NCBI GenBank assembly: GCA_030148165.1
Contig: JASBTZ010000003.1
Location: 310,001 to 374,000, forward strand
DNA: 64,000 bases
Source of the DNA: Bacteroidota bacterium
GTDB taxonomy: Bacteria; Bacteroidota; Bacteroidia; Flavobacteriales_D; Crocinitomicaceae
Direction of reading: 5' to 3'
Each line of letters begins with the position of its first letter. Within the stretch, counting starts at the first letter, position 1. Shown here one piece after another: positions 54,416 through 62,570 of the stretch. The position numbers were made by a program, and so were the translations under genes. The notes under the pieces are model-generated. The model was not told where the DNA came from, searched no databases, and worked only from the letters and a program-made list of their open reading frames with translations.

Positions 54416-54895
54416 TTAAATAACAGTCTGCGCGAGAGCAAGCAATCGGTCCTTTGTCTGAAAACCAACAATGCTTTTTACCAGATTGCCATCGCCATCA
54501 ATAAATAAAAGTGTAGGATAAGCTCTAACCCTATACTTCATTGCTACAGCGGGTCCTTCCGGATCTTTCTCCATTTCAATTTTAATATTGATAAATTTTT
54601 CGTTGAACAACTCTCCTACTTCTGCATCTTTAAAGGTTGTTGCTGCCATTTGCTTACATGGACCACACCAGGAAGTATACGCATCAACAAATACCAGTTG
54701 ATTCTTCTTTTTGGCCAGCTCTTTAGCTTCCTCCAGCGTCATTTTCTTAAAGTCGATGCCGCTACCACCCTTCTTCTCGCTTATCACAGCATTGCCATCC
54801 TCAACCTTCGTTCCTGCATCCGGTGCAGAACAAGTTGAACTAAGGCCAATGACAGCAATGATCGCTAAGCCGGTTATTCTAATAAATCCCTTCAT
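54416..54895 (-). CDS. Exported thioredoxin-like protein
   Basis: 159 residues. The N-terminal export signal (MKGFIRITGLAIIAVIGLSS) is followed by TCSAPD, possibly a weak lipobox. A thioredoxin fold follows with VFVDAYTSWCGPCKQMAATTF, the classical CGPC active site, and a cis-proline region YRVRAYPTLLFIDGDG. It is probably a periplasmic disulfide reductase or thiol-disulfide exchanger. The substrate is unknown, and no Dsb or cytochrome-maturation genes are adjacent. It is convergent with rpsA across a shared terminator. Confidence 0.87.
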   Translation of the reverse strand: MKGFIRITGLAIIAVIGLSSTCSAPDAGTKVEDGNAVISEKKGGSGIDFKKMTLEEAKELAKKKNQLVFVDAYTSWCGPCKQMAATTFKDAEVGELFNEKFINIKIEMEKDPEGPAVAMKYRVRAYPTLLFIDGDGNLVKSIVGFQTKDRLLALAQTVI

Positions 54896-54997
54896 AATTT
54901 CTAAGTTTGAGTTGTTTTGTCAGTTAGACGTTAAGTTATGAACTAAATTACAATTCCACAAAACCTATAAACGTCAATACTTGTATTTCAAAGTTGC

Positions 54998-55005
54998 TAT
55001 TTTTG
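54998..55005 (+). promoter_or_regulatory. Candidate -7 promoter element of the menE-like gene
   Basis: TATTTTTG matches TAnnTTTG, 21 bases before the ATG at 55027. It also overlaps the TTG start used in the ORF track, which is therefore unlikely. Confidence 0.45.
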
Positions 55006-55026
55006 AATCAAATTCCATTCCAAAGA

Positions 55027-56034
55027 ATGTTTGAGATATTGTACCAAACGAATAATGCCACTATTCACCAGGAAATTGAGCAATTTCTGAAGGAATGGAA
55101 TGACGATCAGAATGATGTTTTCGTCAAGACGTCAGGGAGCACGGGAGAACCGAAGCAAATAACACTTAACAAGGAACATATGCGAGCTTCTGCCCGCATG
55201 ACTATTGAATTCCTGAATCTAAAGAAAAACGGAACTTCCTTACTTTGCCTCTCTCCTACTTCCATAGCCGGGAAAATGATGATCGTTCGGTCCATGCTAA
55301 ACGACATGAGGCTACTTGTCGTGGATCCAAGCTCAAATCCACTGGATACGTTAAGTGATCCAATTGACTTTTGCGCCATGGTTCCATTGCAGGTAAAAGC
55401 ATGCCTGGAGCAGTCCGGAGAAAAACTCAAAAATATAGGCACCCTGATCATCGGAGGCGCGCCCATAAATAATGCACTGCGCAACGATATAGTTAATAGT
55501 GAGATGAATGCTTATCAAACATTTGGAATGACGGAGACTATTTCTCATATCGCTATGCGTAAAGTGAATAAGGAAGATTTAAGTTACGAACTGCTGCCCG
55601 GCATTTCAATGGAATCCGTAGATCACGCGATGAAAGTTAACGCTCCTCATCTTGGTGTTCACGGTCTTCAAACCAATGATCTGATTGAAGTAATCGACCA
55701 AAAACACTTTGTCTGGCTGGGGCGTAGAGATTTTGTAATCAATAGCGGAGGCATCAAGATTCATCCTGAACAGGTCGAAGCTAAGATCGGAGGATATCTG
55801 CAGATGCCTTTCTTTTCATATGGAATACATGATGAAAAGCTGGGTGAAAAGCATATTTTGTGCATCGAGGGAAAAGATTCCCTTGATAAACAAGTACTCG
55901 GTGAGCTCTTGAATAAATATGAAATTCCGAAAGAAATTTACTTTTTTAAGAACTTCAATTATACATACACAGGTAAGATCGATCGAAAAGCAACGATCAG
56001 CCGCCTGAATGATGCAGAAAAGGAAATTCTATAG
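55027..56034 (+). CDS. menE: AMP-binding acyl-CoA ligase, probable o-succinylbenzoate-CoA ligase (MenE)
   Basis: 335 residues from ATG 55027. It belongs to the adenylate-forming superfamily: VKTSGSTGEPKQI is the P-loop-like A3 motif, YQTFGMTETISHIA is A5, WLGRRDFVINSGGIKIHPEQVE covers A7/A8, and TYTGKIDRKA near the end carries the catalytic Lys (A10). This short, single-domain form is typical of Bacteroidota MenE, which activates o-succinylbenzoate in menaquinone synthesis. No other men genes lie in the window, so the substrate is inferred. It overlaps the J-domain gene by 26 bases. Confidence 0.8.
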   Translation: MFEILYQTNNATIHQEIEQFLKEWNDDQNDVFVKTSGSTGEPKQITLNKEHMRASARMTIEFLNLKKNGTSLLCLSPTSIAGKMMIVRSMLNDMRLLVVDPSSNPLDTLSDPIDFCAMVPLQVKACLEQSGEKLKNIGTLIIGGAPINNALRNDIVNSEMNAYQTFGMTETISHIAMRKVNKEDLSYELLPGISMESVDHAMKVNAPHLGVHGLQTNDLIEVIDQKHFVWLGRRDFVINSGGIKIHPEQVEAKIGGYLQMPFFSYGIHDEKLGEKHILCIEGKDSLDKQVLGELLNKYEIPKEIYFFKNFNYTYTGKIDRKATISRLNDAEKEIL

Positions 56035-56851
56035 AACCCTGGGCTTAAATGAATCTGCTTCTGATTTACAGGTCAGAAGGGCTTATCGCAAGCTGGTGAT
56101 GGAATATCATCCGGATAAAAACCCAACACCTGAAGCTGAAAAGAAGTTTATTGAAATCACAGAAGCTTATGAGATTCTAACGGGCAAGACCAAGCTTTCA
56201 ACAGGGCAATTCCAGCCGGTAAAGACCAAGGAAGAAGAATTTGAAGAGCGTGTCGAAGAGGCTAAAAAGCGATATGCTGAACAACAGTACCGGAATTATC
56301 TCGATAATGAATTGTACTACCGGCGTCTGACTTCAGGTGTAAGATGGAAGGTTTTTAAGTGGATCATGGCCGCAGGGATTGTCATGAATTTACTTTTCCT
56401 GGGTGACTTGACACTTCCCAGGCATTACGAACCGGAAACTGTAGTTAAGTATAAGATCAATGCTGCCAACGGAACAGATGGAAATAATATCAGTCTGATT
56501 GAACTGTCTTCGGGAAGAAGATTCTGGATCAATGATATCAACTACAAGATATATGCAGCACAACCGGACGTTTTAATTGAAACCAGTTGGTTCTTTCATA
56601 ACCCGATTAATATTGTTTCCACGTATGGCATGGAAATTCAACGATTTAGCGTGGATTTTCATTACTACCGACTTCAGTGGATCTTTATTATCATCTTTTT
56701 CCTCCCACTCTACACTTACTGGTATAAAAGGAAAAATATGACCTTCACGCTTATCTATCATTTATCGTATTACTTCACAAGTGCGGTGATGATCTATTAC
56801 CTGCTAACAAGTGAACGCTGGGCACACGTACTCACACTAGGGATTCTCTAA
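56009..56851 (+). CDS. Membrane-anchored J-domain (DnaJ-like) protein
   Basis: 280 residues. Residues 8-65 form a J domain with the HPD motif (AYRKLVMEYHPDKNPTPEAEKKFIEITEAYEIL), which stimulates DnaK ATPase. An acidic/basic coiled segment (EEEFEERVEEAKKRYAEQQYRNYLD) is followed by three hydrophobic helices near residues 115-135, 225-240 and 250-270. A soluble beta-rich domain lies between the first two. There is no Gly/Phe region or zinc finger, so it is not DnaJ itself. It overlaps menE by 26 bases and smpB (opposite strand) by four. Confidence 0.82.
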   Translation: MMQKRKFYRTLGLNESASDLQVRRAYRKLVMEYHPDKNPTPEAEKKFIEITEAYEILTGKTKLSTGQFQPVKTKEEEFEERVEEAKKRYAEQQYRNYLDNELYYRRLTSGVRWKVFKWIMAAGIVMNLLFLGDLTLPRHYEPETVVKYKINAANGTDGNNISLIELSSGRRFWINDINYKIYAAQPDVLIETSWFFHNPINIVSTYGMEIQRFSVDFHYYRLQWIFIIIFFLPLYTYWYKRKNMTFTLIYHLSYYFTSAVMIYYLLTSERWAHVLTLGIL

Positions 56852-57300
56852 TGCCCTTTCATGGCACGATCAATTGACCTTTTGTCGTCTTTATCTTTGA
56901 GCGATTGTCGCTTATCGTGTAACTTTTTACCTTTTGCTAAAGCGATCTCAATTTTTGCCCATCCTTTATCGGAGATAAATACTTTGAGCGGAACAACAGC
57001 ATTCCCTTTGTCCTTCAAATGTTTTTCAATCTTACGAATCTCTTTTCGGTTGAGGAGTAACTTGCGATCTCCCTTCAGTTTGTGATCGGAAAAAGAACTG
57101 TTTGCATAAGCCGCTACATGCATGTTTCGAATGAAGACCTCACCATCGATTACCACAATATAAGCCTCGGTAATACTCGCTTTCCCGTCGCGAATACTCT
57201 TGATCTCTGTGCCCACCAACTTGATACCAGCGACGAACTTATCACTAAGCTGATACTCGAAGCGCGCACGCTTATTTTGTATGTTAATTTGGTTCTTCAT
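56848..57300 (-). CDS. smpB: SsrA-binding protein SmpB
   Basis: 150 residues. SmpB carries tmRNA to stalled ribosomes in trans-translation. The family sequence starts at MKNQINIQNKRARFEYQLSDKFVAGIKLVGTEIKSIR. GDRKLLLNRKEI and KGWAKIEIALAKGKKLHDKRQSLKDKD include the basic C-terminal tail that occupies the decoding centre. The track start at 57417 adds a spurious 39-residue extension; the ATG at 57300 matches the family start and has a promoter element upstream. The tmRNA gene lies about 4.6 kb away in this window. Confidence 0.95.
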   Translation of the reverse strand: MKNQINIQNKRARFEYQLSDKFVAGIKLVGTEIKSIRDGKASITEAYIVVIDGEVFIRNMHVAAYANSSFSDHKLKGDRKLLLNRKEIRKIEKHLKDKGNAVVPLKVFISDKGWAKIEIALAKGKKLHDKRQSLKDKDDKRSIDRAMKGH

Positions 57301-57320
57301 CTTTTTAAGACTCAAGTATG

Positions 57321-57328
57321 CAAAAGTA
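57321..57328 (-). promoter_or_regulatory. Candidate -7 promoter element of smpB
   Basis: The minus strand reads TACTTTTG, matching TAnnTTTG, 20 bases before the smpB ATG at 57300. It lies in the intergenic region shared with recR. Confidence 0.45.
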
Positions 57329-57375
57329 ATACTTCCACCTGAATAGCCTATGTGATATTTGAATACCTTTATGTC

Positions 57376-57981
57376 GTGAAATTGCACTCCAAATACATTG
57401 AAGCAGCGGTCGATCAAATGGCCTCCCTCCCTGGAATCGGACGACGAACGGCGTTGCGACTTGTATTAAACATGCTCAATCGAGACGAAGAAGAGGTTAA
57501 AAAGTTTGCCGAAGCGTTTACCGAAATGAAGGCACACGTTAACCAGTGTCAACAATGCGGAAATATTTCGGATGCTGAACTTTGTCGAATTTGCGATGAT
57601 CATCGAAGAGACCAGTCAACGATTTGTGTCGTTGAAGACATTCGGGATATACTGGCAATCGAATCGACGGAAAGCTATCAGGGAGTATATCATGTTTTAG
57701 GAGGGATTATTTCTCCTATGGATGGCATCGGTCCAAATGATTTAAACATCGGCGACCTAATCAAAAGAGCTAATGAACCAAATGTCCATGAGATCATCTT
57801 TGCCCTAAGTGCTACGATGGAGGGAGATACTACGAATTACTTTTTATACAGAAAACTCAAAGATCTCGATATTCAAATCTCCGCTTTGTCCCGTGGTGTC
57901 GCTGTTGGAACAGAACTTCAATACACGGATGAGACAACCTTAAGTCGATCGCTTATGAATCGACAACCCTTTGCAGGTTAA
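57376..57981 (+). CDS. recR: Recombination mediator RecR
   Basis: About 201 residues from the GTG at 57376 (MKLHSKYIEAAVDQMASLPGIG), which matches the family start better than the GTG at 57352. The N-terminal helix-hairpin-helix (LPGIGRRTALRL), the four-cysteine zinc finger (CQQCGNISDAELCRIC) and the Toprim domain (TICVVEDIRDILAIE and YHVLGGIISPMDGIGP) are all present. RecR works with RecO to load RecA at gaps. It is transcribed divergently from smpB, with about 75 bases between the start codons. Confidence 0.93.
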   Translation: MKLHSKYIEAAVDQMASLPGIGRRTALRLVLNMLNRDEEEVKKFAEAFTEMKAHVNQCQQCGNISDAELCRICDDHRRDQSTICVVEDIRDILAIESTESYQGVYHVLGGIISPMDGIGPNDLNIGDLIKRANEPNVHEIIFALSATMEGDTTNYFLYRKLKDLDIQISALSRGVAVGTELQYTDETTLSRSLMNRQPFAG

Positions 57982-58122
57982 TCATTTCATTGTTTTTTAT
58001 GAAGATCGATGAAACTGGTTCAATGTTCATTTCTTAGACGTATTTACATAACTGTGTGAAAAAAATCGGTTAAGTAGTTTTTATTAATGATTTAACTTCC
58101 TTATTTTTAAAGGTGTTATCAG

Positions 58123-58156
58123 TTTGGTAACTTAAATGATTACTACATATTTTTTG
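58123..58156 (+). promoter_or_regulatory. Possible promoter of the secreted-protein pair
   Basis: TTTG at 58123, 21 bases, then TATTTTTTG at 58148. It resembles the Bacteroidota consensus but with one extra T and wide spacing. The element ends four bases before the ATG at 58161. Confidence 0.3.
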
Positions 58157-58160
58157 CACG

Positions 58161-58523
58161 ATGAAAAACACCCTGCTATTAGTCTTATTTGCCCTCTTTT
58201 TAAATGGCGTTTTTGGACAAAACAATTTGGCCGATCCAATCAAGGATGGAGCTCAATATGCCAATTACGTTTTGGGCGTTGGCGATAAAGATTATTCATC
58301 CTTTGAATCGTTGAAAGCTTTTCTGGATGCAGAAGATGGAGTGAAAATCCAAAAATCTTGTCCTACTCATCAGGTTCTTTTAGTAGAAGTAAACAATGCA
58401 GAGTACAAGAGCTATGATGTTCTTGAAAACACCATACTTTCACAATTCCCTCTGATTAACCTACACCGCAAATCTGAAGACATATTCGATATGGAGTGTA
58501 ATCAGGAATCACTAAAACCATAA
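58161..58523 (+). CDS. Small secreted protein preceding a T9SS cargo protein
   Basis: 120 residues with a clear signal peptide (MKNTLLLVLFALFLNGVFGQ). The mature part is short, acidic and contains two cysteines (SCPTHQ and MECNQ). No family is recognised. It lies four bases before the gene for a large T9SS-sorted protein, so the two are probably co-transcribed. Whether it binds, processes or merely accompanies that protein cannot be read from the sequence. Confidence 0.6.
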   Translation: MKNTLLLVLFALFLNGVFGQNNLADPIKDGAQYANYVLGVGDKDYSSFESLKAFLDAEDGVKIQKSCPTHQVLLVEVNNAEYKSYDVLENTILSQFPLINLHRKSEDIFDMECNQESLKP

Positions 58524-58526
58524 GCA

Positions 58527-60656
58527 ATGAAATTATTAAAGGTCGTAAGTTTTATTTTTCTTTCCTTAACAGCTTTTGGTCAGCCTGTCAATGATAACCC
58601 ATGCGGTGCGATCACTTTACCGGTTAACGCTGGTGGCTGTACATTTCAAACGCACGTTCTGCCTACTACAACGACGAACACAGGAGGTGTCCCGGCACCC
58701 GGATGTGGATCAATGGGACCAGACATTTGGTTTCAGGTAACGGTTCCGGCAAGTGGAGCATTAATCATCGATTTATCTTCTAATGGTGGTCCAACTGATA
58801 TGTGTATGGCTTGGTATACGGGACCAAATTGTGGTAACCTGAATACTTTAATCGAATGTGATGATGACGATAGCCAGAATGGTTTGATGCCTATGATCTG
58901 TCACGCAGGATCAGGTTGTACGATACCGGGCGATTGCCAACAAAACTCTACACTCACTCCGGGAATGACGGTTTGGGTGCGTATATGGGAATATGGCGGA
59001 GGAACATTTGGTGGATTTGATATATGCGCTTATGAGCCACCACCATCGACAGGACCAAGTACTTGTGCAACTGCCACAAATATTCCTTCATTGCCTTTCA
59101 CAGGCTCGGGAACAACATGCTGTTCAACCAATAACTACGGACAAGCAGTTGGATGTGGCGGAAGCTACCAGACAGGAGAAGATTATCTATACCAGTATAC
59201 ACCGTCAGTAAATCAGGTTGTTGATATCAACCTAACAGGAACTTTATCATATACCGGTCTTCATGTGACGGCTGATTGTCCTGGCTGGGGAACATGTGTT
59301 GGTCAGGCTACTGCGACAGGTGGTAACCCTTCCTTGTGCGGAATCAACATGACAGCAGGCACCACGTATTACATTATGATTGATACCTGGCCTTCACCAC
59401 CATGTACACCATTTAATATTAGCATTACGGAATCTTCGGCGCCAACCTGTAATTTGAACTACTCATTCAGTTCAATACCATACAGCCCGGATCCAAACGC
59501 TGGCACATCGATTCCAATGTCTATTGACGACCGATTCAGTAGCTATATTCCTATTGGCTTTGACTTCTGCTTTGATGGTACACCTTATACGCAGTTCCTG
59601 GTTTCGTCAAATGGTTATTTGATCTTTGACCCGGTTGGATGTTCAACGAATTTACCAACGACAAACGCTTCTCCGGGAGCATATTCAGGCTGGCCAATTA
59701 ACACTACAATCCCCAACACAACAGAAGCACCGCGTAACGCGATTATGTTCCCCTGGCAAGATATTGACCCTTCTGTGGGAGGAACATTGAGATATCAGGT
59801 TTTGGGCGTTGCACCAAACAGACGATTGGTAGTCACTTTCTTTAATGTACCTTATTTCAGTTGTAATAATTTGTTATTCACCGGTCAGGTAAAATTGTTT
59901 GAAACAACGAATAATATTGAAATACATTTAGGCAATAAGACGATTTGTTCAACCTGGAATGGAGGAAATGGAATTTTGGGATTACATAACTACAATGGAA
60001 CGCAGGCAGTTCTGGGAATCCAAAGTGGTATTACAGGCGGATCAGATTGGACAGCTTCGAATCAGGCAGCTCGTTTTACCTATAACTGTGGTCTATGTCC
60101 TAATCCACTACCGGTTGGATTAAGTAGTTTCGATGGTCATCCGGAAGAAGGATACAACATTCTTGAATGGAATACGGAAAGTGAGCAAAATAATGCATAC
60201 TTCATTCTCGAGTCAGCTTCCGATGGTGTTAACTTTGAGGAGCTGGCGTACATCACAGGAGCGGGCACCACAACTGAAAAACAAAATTATAGTCACCGTC
60301 ACGAGAATCCGGAAGAGCTGGTTTATTATAGACTCAAGCAAGTGGATTATGATGGAGAATATGAATATTCGAACATTATAGCGGTAAGTTCAAGAATTGA
60401 GAACGATATCAATTTCTTCCCGAACCCTGCTGAAAATGCATTGTTCTTCAATCTTAACGAAGAACTTGAGGGAACTTATATTGTCGAATACACGGATGTA
60501 TTAGGAAACACAATTCGCGATGAAGTCACATTCAATAAAATGAATCTGTCTTACGAAGCGAAAGCATTTAAGGGATTATCTTCCGGTGTATATATCATTA
60601 GTATACTCGATCAGGACGGCCAGGCTCTAACCGTTCAAAAGGTGATCAAAAAATAA
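58527..60656 (+). CDS. Large secreted protein with T9SS type A C-terminal sorting domain
   Basis: 709 residues with a signal peptide (MKLLKVVSFIFLSLTAFGQ). Residues 20-300 form two cysteine-rich beta domains with Gly/Thr/Pro-rich sequence (DNPCGAITLPVNAGGC, then PGDCQQNSTLTPGMTVWVRIWEYG). Another beta domain follows (YSPDPNAGTSIPMSIDDRFSSYIPIGFDFCFDG). The C-terminal part has PVGLSSFDGHPEEGYNILEWNTESEQNN and then the sorting domain (FFPNPAENALFF to VQKVIKK). T9SS exports such proteins across the outer membrane and attaches them to the surface. The ligand or substrate is unknown. Confidence 0.85.
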   Translation: MKLLKVVSFIFLSLTAFGQPVNDNPCGAITLPVNAGGCTFQTHVLPTTTTNTGGVPAPGCGSMGPDIWFQVTVPASGALIIDLSSNGGPTDMCMAWYTGPNCGNLNTLIECDDDDSQNGLMPMICHAGSGCTIPGDCQQNSTLTPGMTVWVRIWEYGGGTFGGFDICAYEPPPSTGPSTCATATNIPSLPFTGSGTTCCSTNNYGQAVGCGGSYQTGEDYLYQYTPSVNQVVDINLTGTLSYTGLHVTADCPGWGTCVGQATATGGNPSLCGINMTAGTTYYIMIDTWPSPPCTPFNISITESSAPTCNLNYSFSSIPYSPDPNAGTSIPMSIDDRFSSYIPIGFDFCFDGTPYTQFLVSSNGYLIFDPVGCSTNLPTTNASPGAYSGWPINTTIPNTTEAPRNAIMFPWQDIDPSVGGTLRYQVLGVAPNRRLVVTFFNVPYFSCNNLLFTGQVKLFETTNNIEIHLGNKTICSTWNGGNGILGLHNYNGTQAVLGIQSGITGGSDWTASNQAARFTYNCGLCPNPLPVGLSSFDGHPEEGYNILEWNTESEQNNAYFILESASDGVNFEELAYITGAGTTTEKQNYSHRHENPEELVYYRLKQVDYDGEYEYSNIIAVSSRIENDINFFPNPAENALFFNLNEELEGTYIVEYTDVLGNTIRDEVTFNKMNLSYEAKAFKGLSSGVYIISILDQDGQALTVQKVIKK

Positions 60657-60678
60657 TTGAGAGATTTTTATCAATAAC

Positions 60679-60706
60679 AGGCAGCAAGAAATTGCTGCCT
60701 TTTTTA
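60679..60706 (+). terminator. Intrinsic terminator of the T9SS gene pair
   Basis: A perfect 9-bp stem AGGCAGCAA/TTGCTGCCT with a GAAA loop and a following run of six T, 22 bases past the stop. Confidence 0.9.
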
Positions 60707-60833
60707 TTAGGTCTGTAACTAAATCAATTCGATGAGTTATTCCTCTGGATGCGAATCCAAACTTTAACCAACTTCCTGTACGTTGAAAAGGCGTGAAATT
60801 CAATCTTTTGCGCCTTTCAGCGTCAACTTAAGC

Positions 60834-61814
60834 TTATTCCTTCAGAATCTTAAATTCGCGACCAGCACAGTTGATGAAATAATATCCATTATCCAGTTGA
60901 CTGATATCCAATTGTGCCCCAAGAATTCCTTCCAGCACTACCCGGCCATTCAAGTCGACCATTATGTATTTTTCACCTATTAATTCAGGTACATCGTGAT
61001 TCAATAAGCCATTAGTGGGATTCGGATAAAACACAGTTGTGAGATCATTCGACTGTTCTTCTAATCCAGCTGCACCATACGCTTTCACCAATCCCTTGCA
61101 TGAGAAATTGAAATTCATTGTATCGATCGCGGTAACATTACCTGACAGGTCTATGTCATAGAACCTCTCCCATGAAGCGAGCACGAAGCTACCACTCCCT
61201 CTATAGACCATGGCAGTTGCTTCATCATAATAACTTCCGGATATAGGAATATTCGTCACTGCATAGATTACGTTTAATCGCTCAAACACCCTTCCAACAT
61301 CAATGCCTGATGCATGATAATAAAGATTGTTATTCGGATCGTAGGAAATTACTTCGCCATCATCACCGTTTCCGAGCGTAGCCACCAGCGTTGTAGCAGC
61401 TGTAGTTGTATTGATCGTATATAAGCTCTCCGGGACAGCAGCTCCATCACCGGTTATGCCGTGTAAAACGCCCGCGTTATTAAAAACGATTCCGGCAAAG
61501 CGATCACCCAGATCACCTATAAGCGTGGCAACAGCTGTATTGGTATCTAAAATAGCCAGATGTCGGTTTTGAAAACCATTAAGATGAAGTAAACAATAAA
61601 TGTCATTGGTAGCCGGGTGTCTGGCTAACCCGTTCGCTTTATTCACAAGCTGACCACTAACAGTGATGGGTATGCTGTTGAGGACGACACCATTTGTCAA
61701 ATCGATCGTCCTTAACATGTTATCATCCGTGGAAACAGCATAATAAGTCTCCTGCGAGAAAACGATGTTAACAGACAGGAGTAAAATGCTAGTCAATAAA
61801 AGTCTGAGTATCAT
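60834..61814 (-). CDS. Secreted protein with T9SS type A sorting domain, possibly beta-propeller
   Basis: 326 residues from the ATG at 61814; the track start at 61880 would extend into the region just upstream of the ssrA promoter and lacks a signal peptide at its front. The signal peptide is MILRLLLTSILLLSVNIVFSQ. Repeated motifs such as YYAVSTDDNMLRTIDLTNG, GLARHPATNDIYCLLHL and VISYDPNNNLYYHASG suggest blades of a beta-propeller. The sorting domain is VFYPNPTNGLLNHDV followed by MVDLNGRVV and FKILKE at the end. It is exported and anchored by T9SS. It is divergent from ssrA. Confidence 0.82.
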   Translation of the reverse strand: MILRLLLTSILLLSVNIVFSQETYYAVSTDDNMLRTIDLTNGVVLNSIPITVSGQLVNKANGLARHPATNDIYCLLHLNGFQNRHLAILDTNTAVATLIGDLGDRFAGIVFNNAGVLHGITGDGAAVPESLYTINTTTAATTLVATLGNGDDGEVISYDPNNNLYYHASGIDVGRVFERLNVIYAVTNIPISGSYYDEATAMVYRGSGSFVLASWERFYDIDLSGNVTAIDTMNFNFSCKGLVKAYGAAGLEEQSNDLTTVFYPNPTNGLLNHDVPELIGEKYIMVDLNGRVVLEGILGAQLDISQLDNGYYFINCAGREFKILKE

Positions 61815-61905
61815 AATAGTAGTTTGTTGATGAAAAGTACGAATTATTACGGAATAAGCACCATACAGACATTTTGACACGCTAGGACTGCGGAATGATT
61901 TTTGC

Positions 61906-61913
61906 TACCTTTG
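61906..61913 (+). promoter_or_regulatory. Candidate -7 promoter element of ssrA
   Basis: TACCTTTG matches TAnnTTTG, 29 bases before the mature tmRNA 5' end. A short precursor leader (GTTGCAGTAATGCAA) lies between. Confidence 0.5.
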
Positions 61914-61942
61914 TAGTGTTGCAGTAATGCAAAAAGTTCTTT

Positions 61943-62342
61943 GGGGTCGTTTTTGGATTTGACAGCGTTGAAAGTTGTTAAGTGTAAGCATGTCGAGCCA
62001 TGTGGTGAGTCTCGTTAAACTCTGGTCACAAACGATAATTGACAATACGTCATTTAACCTCGCAGCTTAATAAACCGAGTGTTTATAGGCCTAATTCCAG
62101 CTGAAGTATAGTAAGCGGAACGAGTCTCCTCTCCTGTTCTCTACCTGTTAGAATGGGAATCAGAGGGATCATCTTATCAGGTTAGCATCTGCGATGCTTC
62201 TAAGCAGGTGTGAAGCTTTAGAAGCTAAGCACAGTTTTGGGTGTCTTTGTCCGGGCCTGTGTCGAAAACCAATCAGAGACTAAGCATGTAGAAGCCTTAC
62301 CGGCTCAGCGTTTGGACGAGGGTTCGAATCCCTCCGACTCCA
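61943..62342 (+). ncRNA. ssrA: Transfer-messenger RNA (tmRNA)
   Basis: The 5' end GGGGTCG pairs with CGACTCC at the 3' end to form the tRNA-like acceptor (one G-U). TTTTTGGATTTGACAGC and GGACGAGGGTTCGAATCCCTCC are the conserved 5' and T-arm segments. The RNA is about 400 nt, one-piece, and CCA is not encoded. The tag frame ending in tandem stops (62068-62073) reads DNTSFNLAA from 62041. The frame homologous to the E. coli tag start meets a stop early, so the Asp reading is preferred. SmpB is encoded 4.6 kb away. Function: rescue of stalled ribosomes and tagging for degradation. Confidence 0.92.
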
Positions 62343-62350
62343 CTCTGATC

Positions 62351-62384
62351 AAAGCACCAGCCGAAAGGCTCGGTGCTTTTTTTA
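62351..62384 (+). terminator. Intrinsic terminator of ssrA
   Basis: A stem AAAGCACC-AGCC/GGCT-(C)-GGTGCTTT with a GAAA loop and one bulge, followed by a T run. It starts 8 bases after the tmRNA. Confidence 0.88.
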
Positions 62385-62420
62385 TGGCGCGACTCTGAGC
62401 TTGCTCAAGGGAGGGCAATA

Positions 62421-62458
62421 AAAAAGCACCGAAAGCAGCGAAGCTGATGGTGCTTTGA
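62421..62458 (-). terminator. Inverted second terminator facing ssrA
   Basis: A stem AAAGCACC/GGTGCTTT with inner CAGC-GAA-GCTG. On the minus strand it is followed by TTTTTTATTG. Its outer arms and flank (GATCAAAGCACC, CGGTGCTTTTTT) equal those of the ssrA terminator in reverse orientation. Confidence 0.65.
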
Positions 62459-62462
62459 TCCA

Positions 62463-62504
62463 CTGCACGTTAGTTTTTAGGGATCATGACCGAAGGGAGT
62501 AATC
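62463..62504 (+). repeat. Short dispersed repeat, copy 1
   Basis: A 42-base unit CTGCACGTTAGT...GACCGAA.GGAGTAATC. It matches copy 3 at 63728-63769 at 37 of 42 positions without gaps. Confidence 0.7.
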
Positions 62505-62570
62505 CTTCAATAACATTCATTAACATTCTGATAAGATTATTGTCATTATCTTGACCGTAATAATCTGACC

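Noticed and set aside
57301-57417. 39-residue N-terminal extension of SmpB in the ORF track
   Set aside because: It overlaps the start of recR on the other strand and does not match the family; the ATG at 57300 does.
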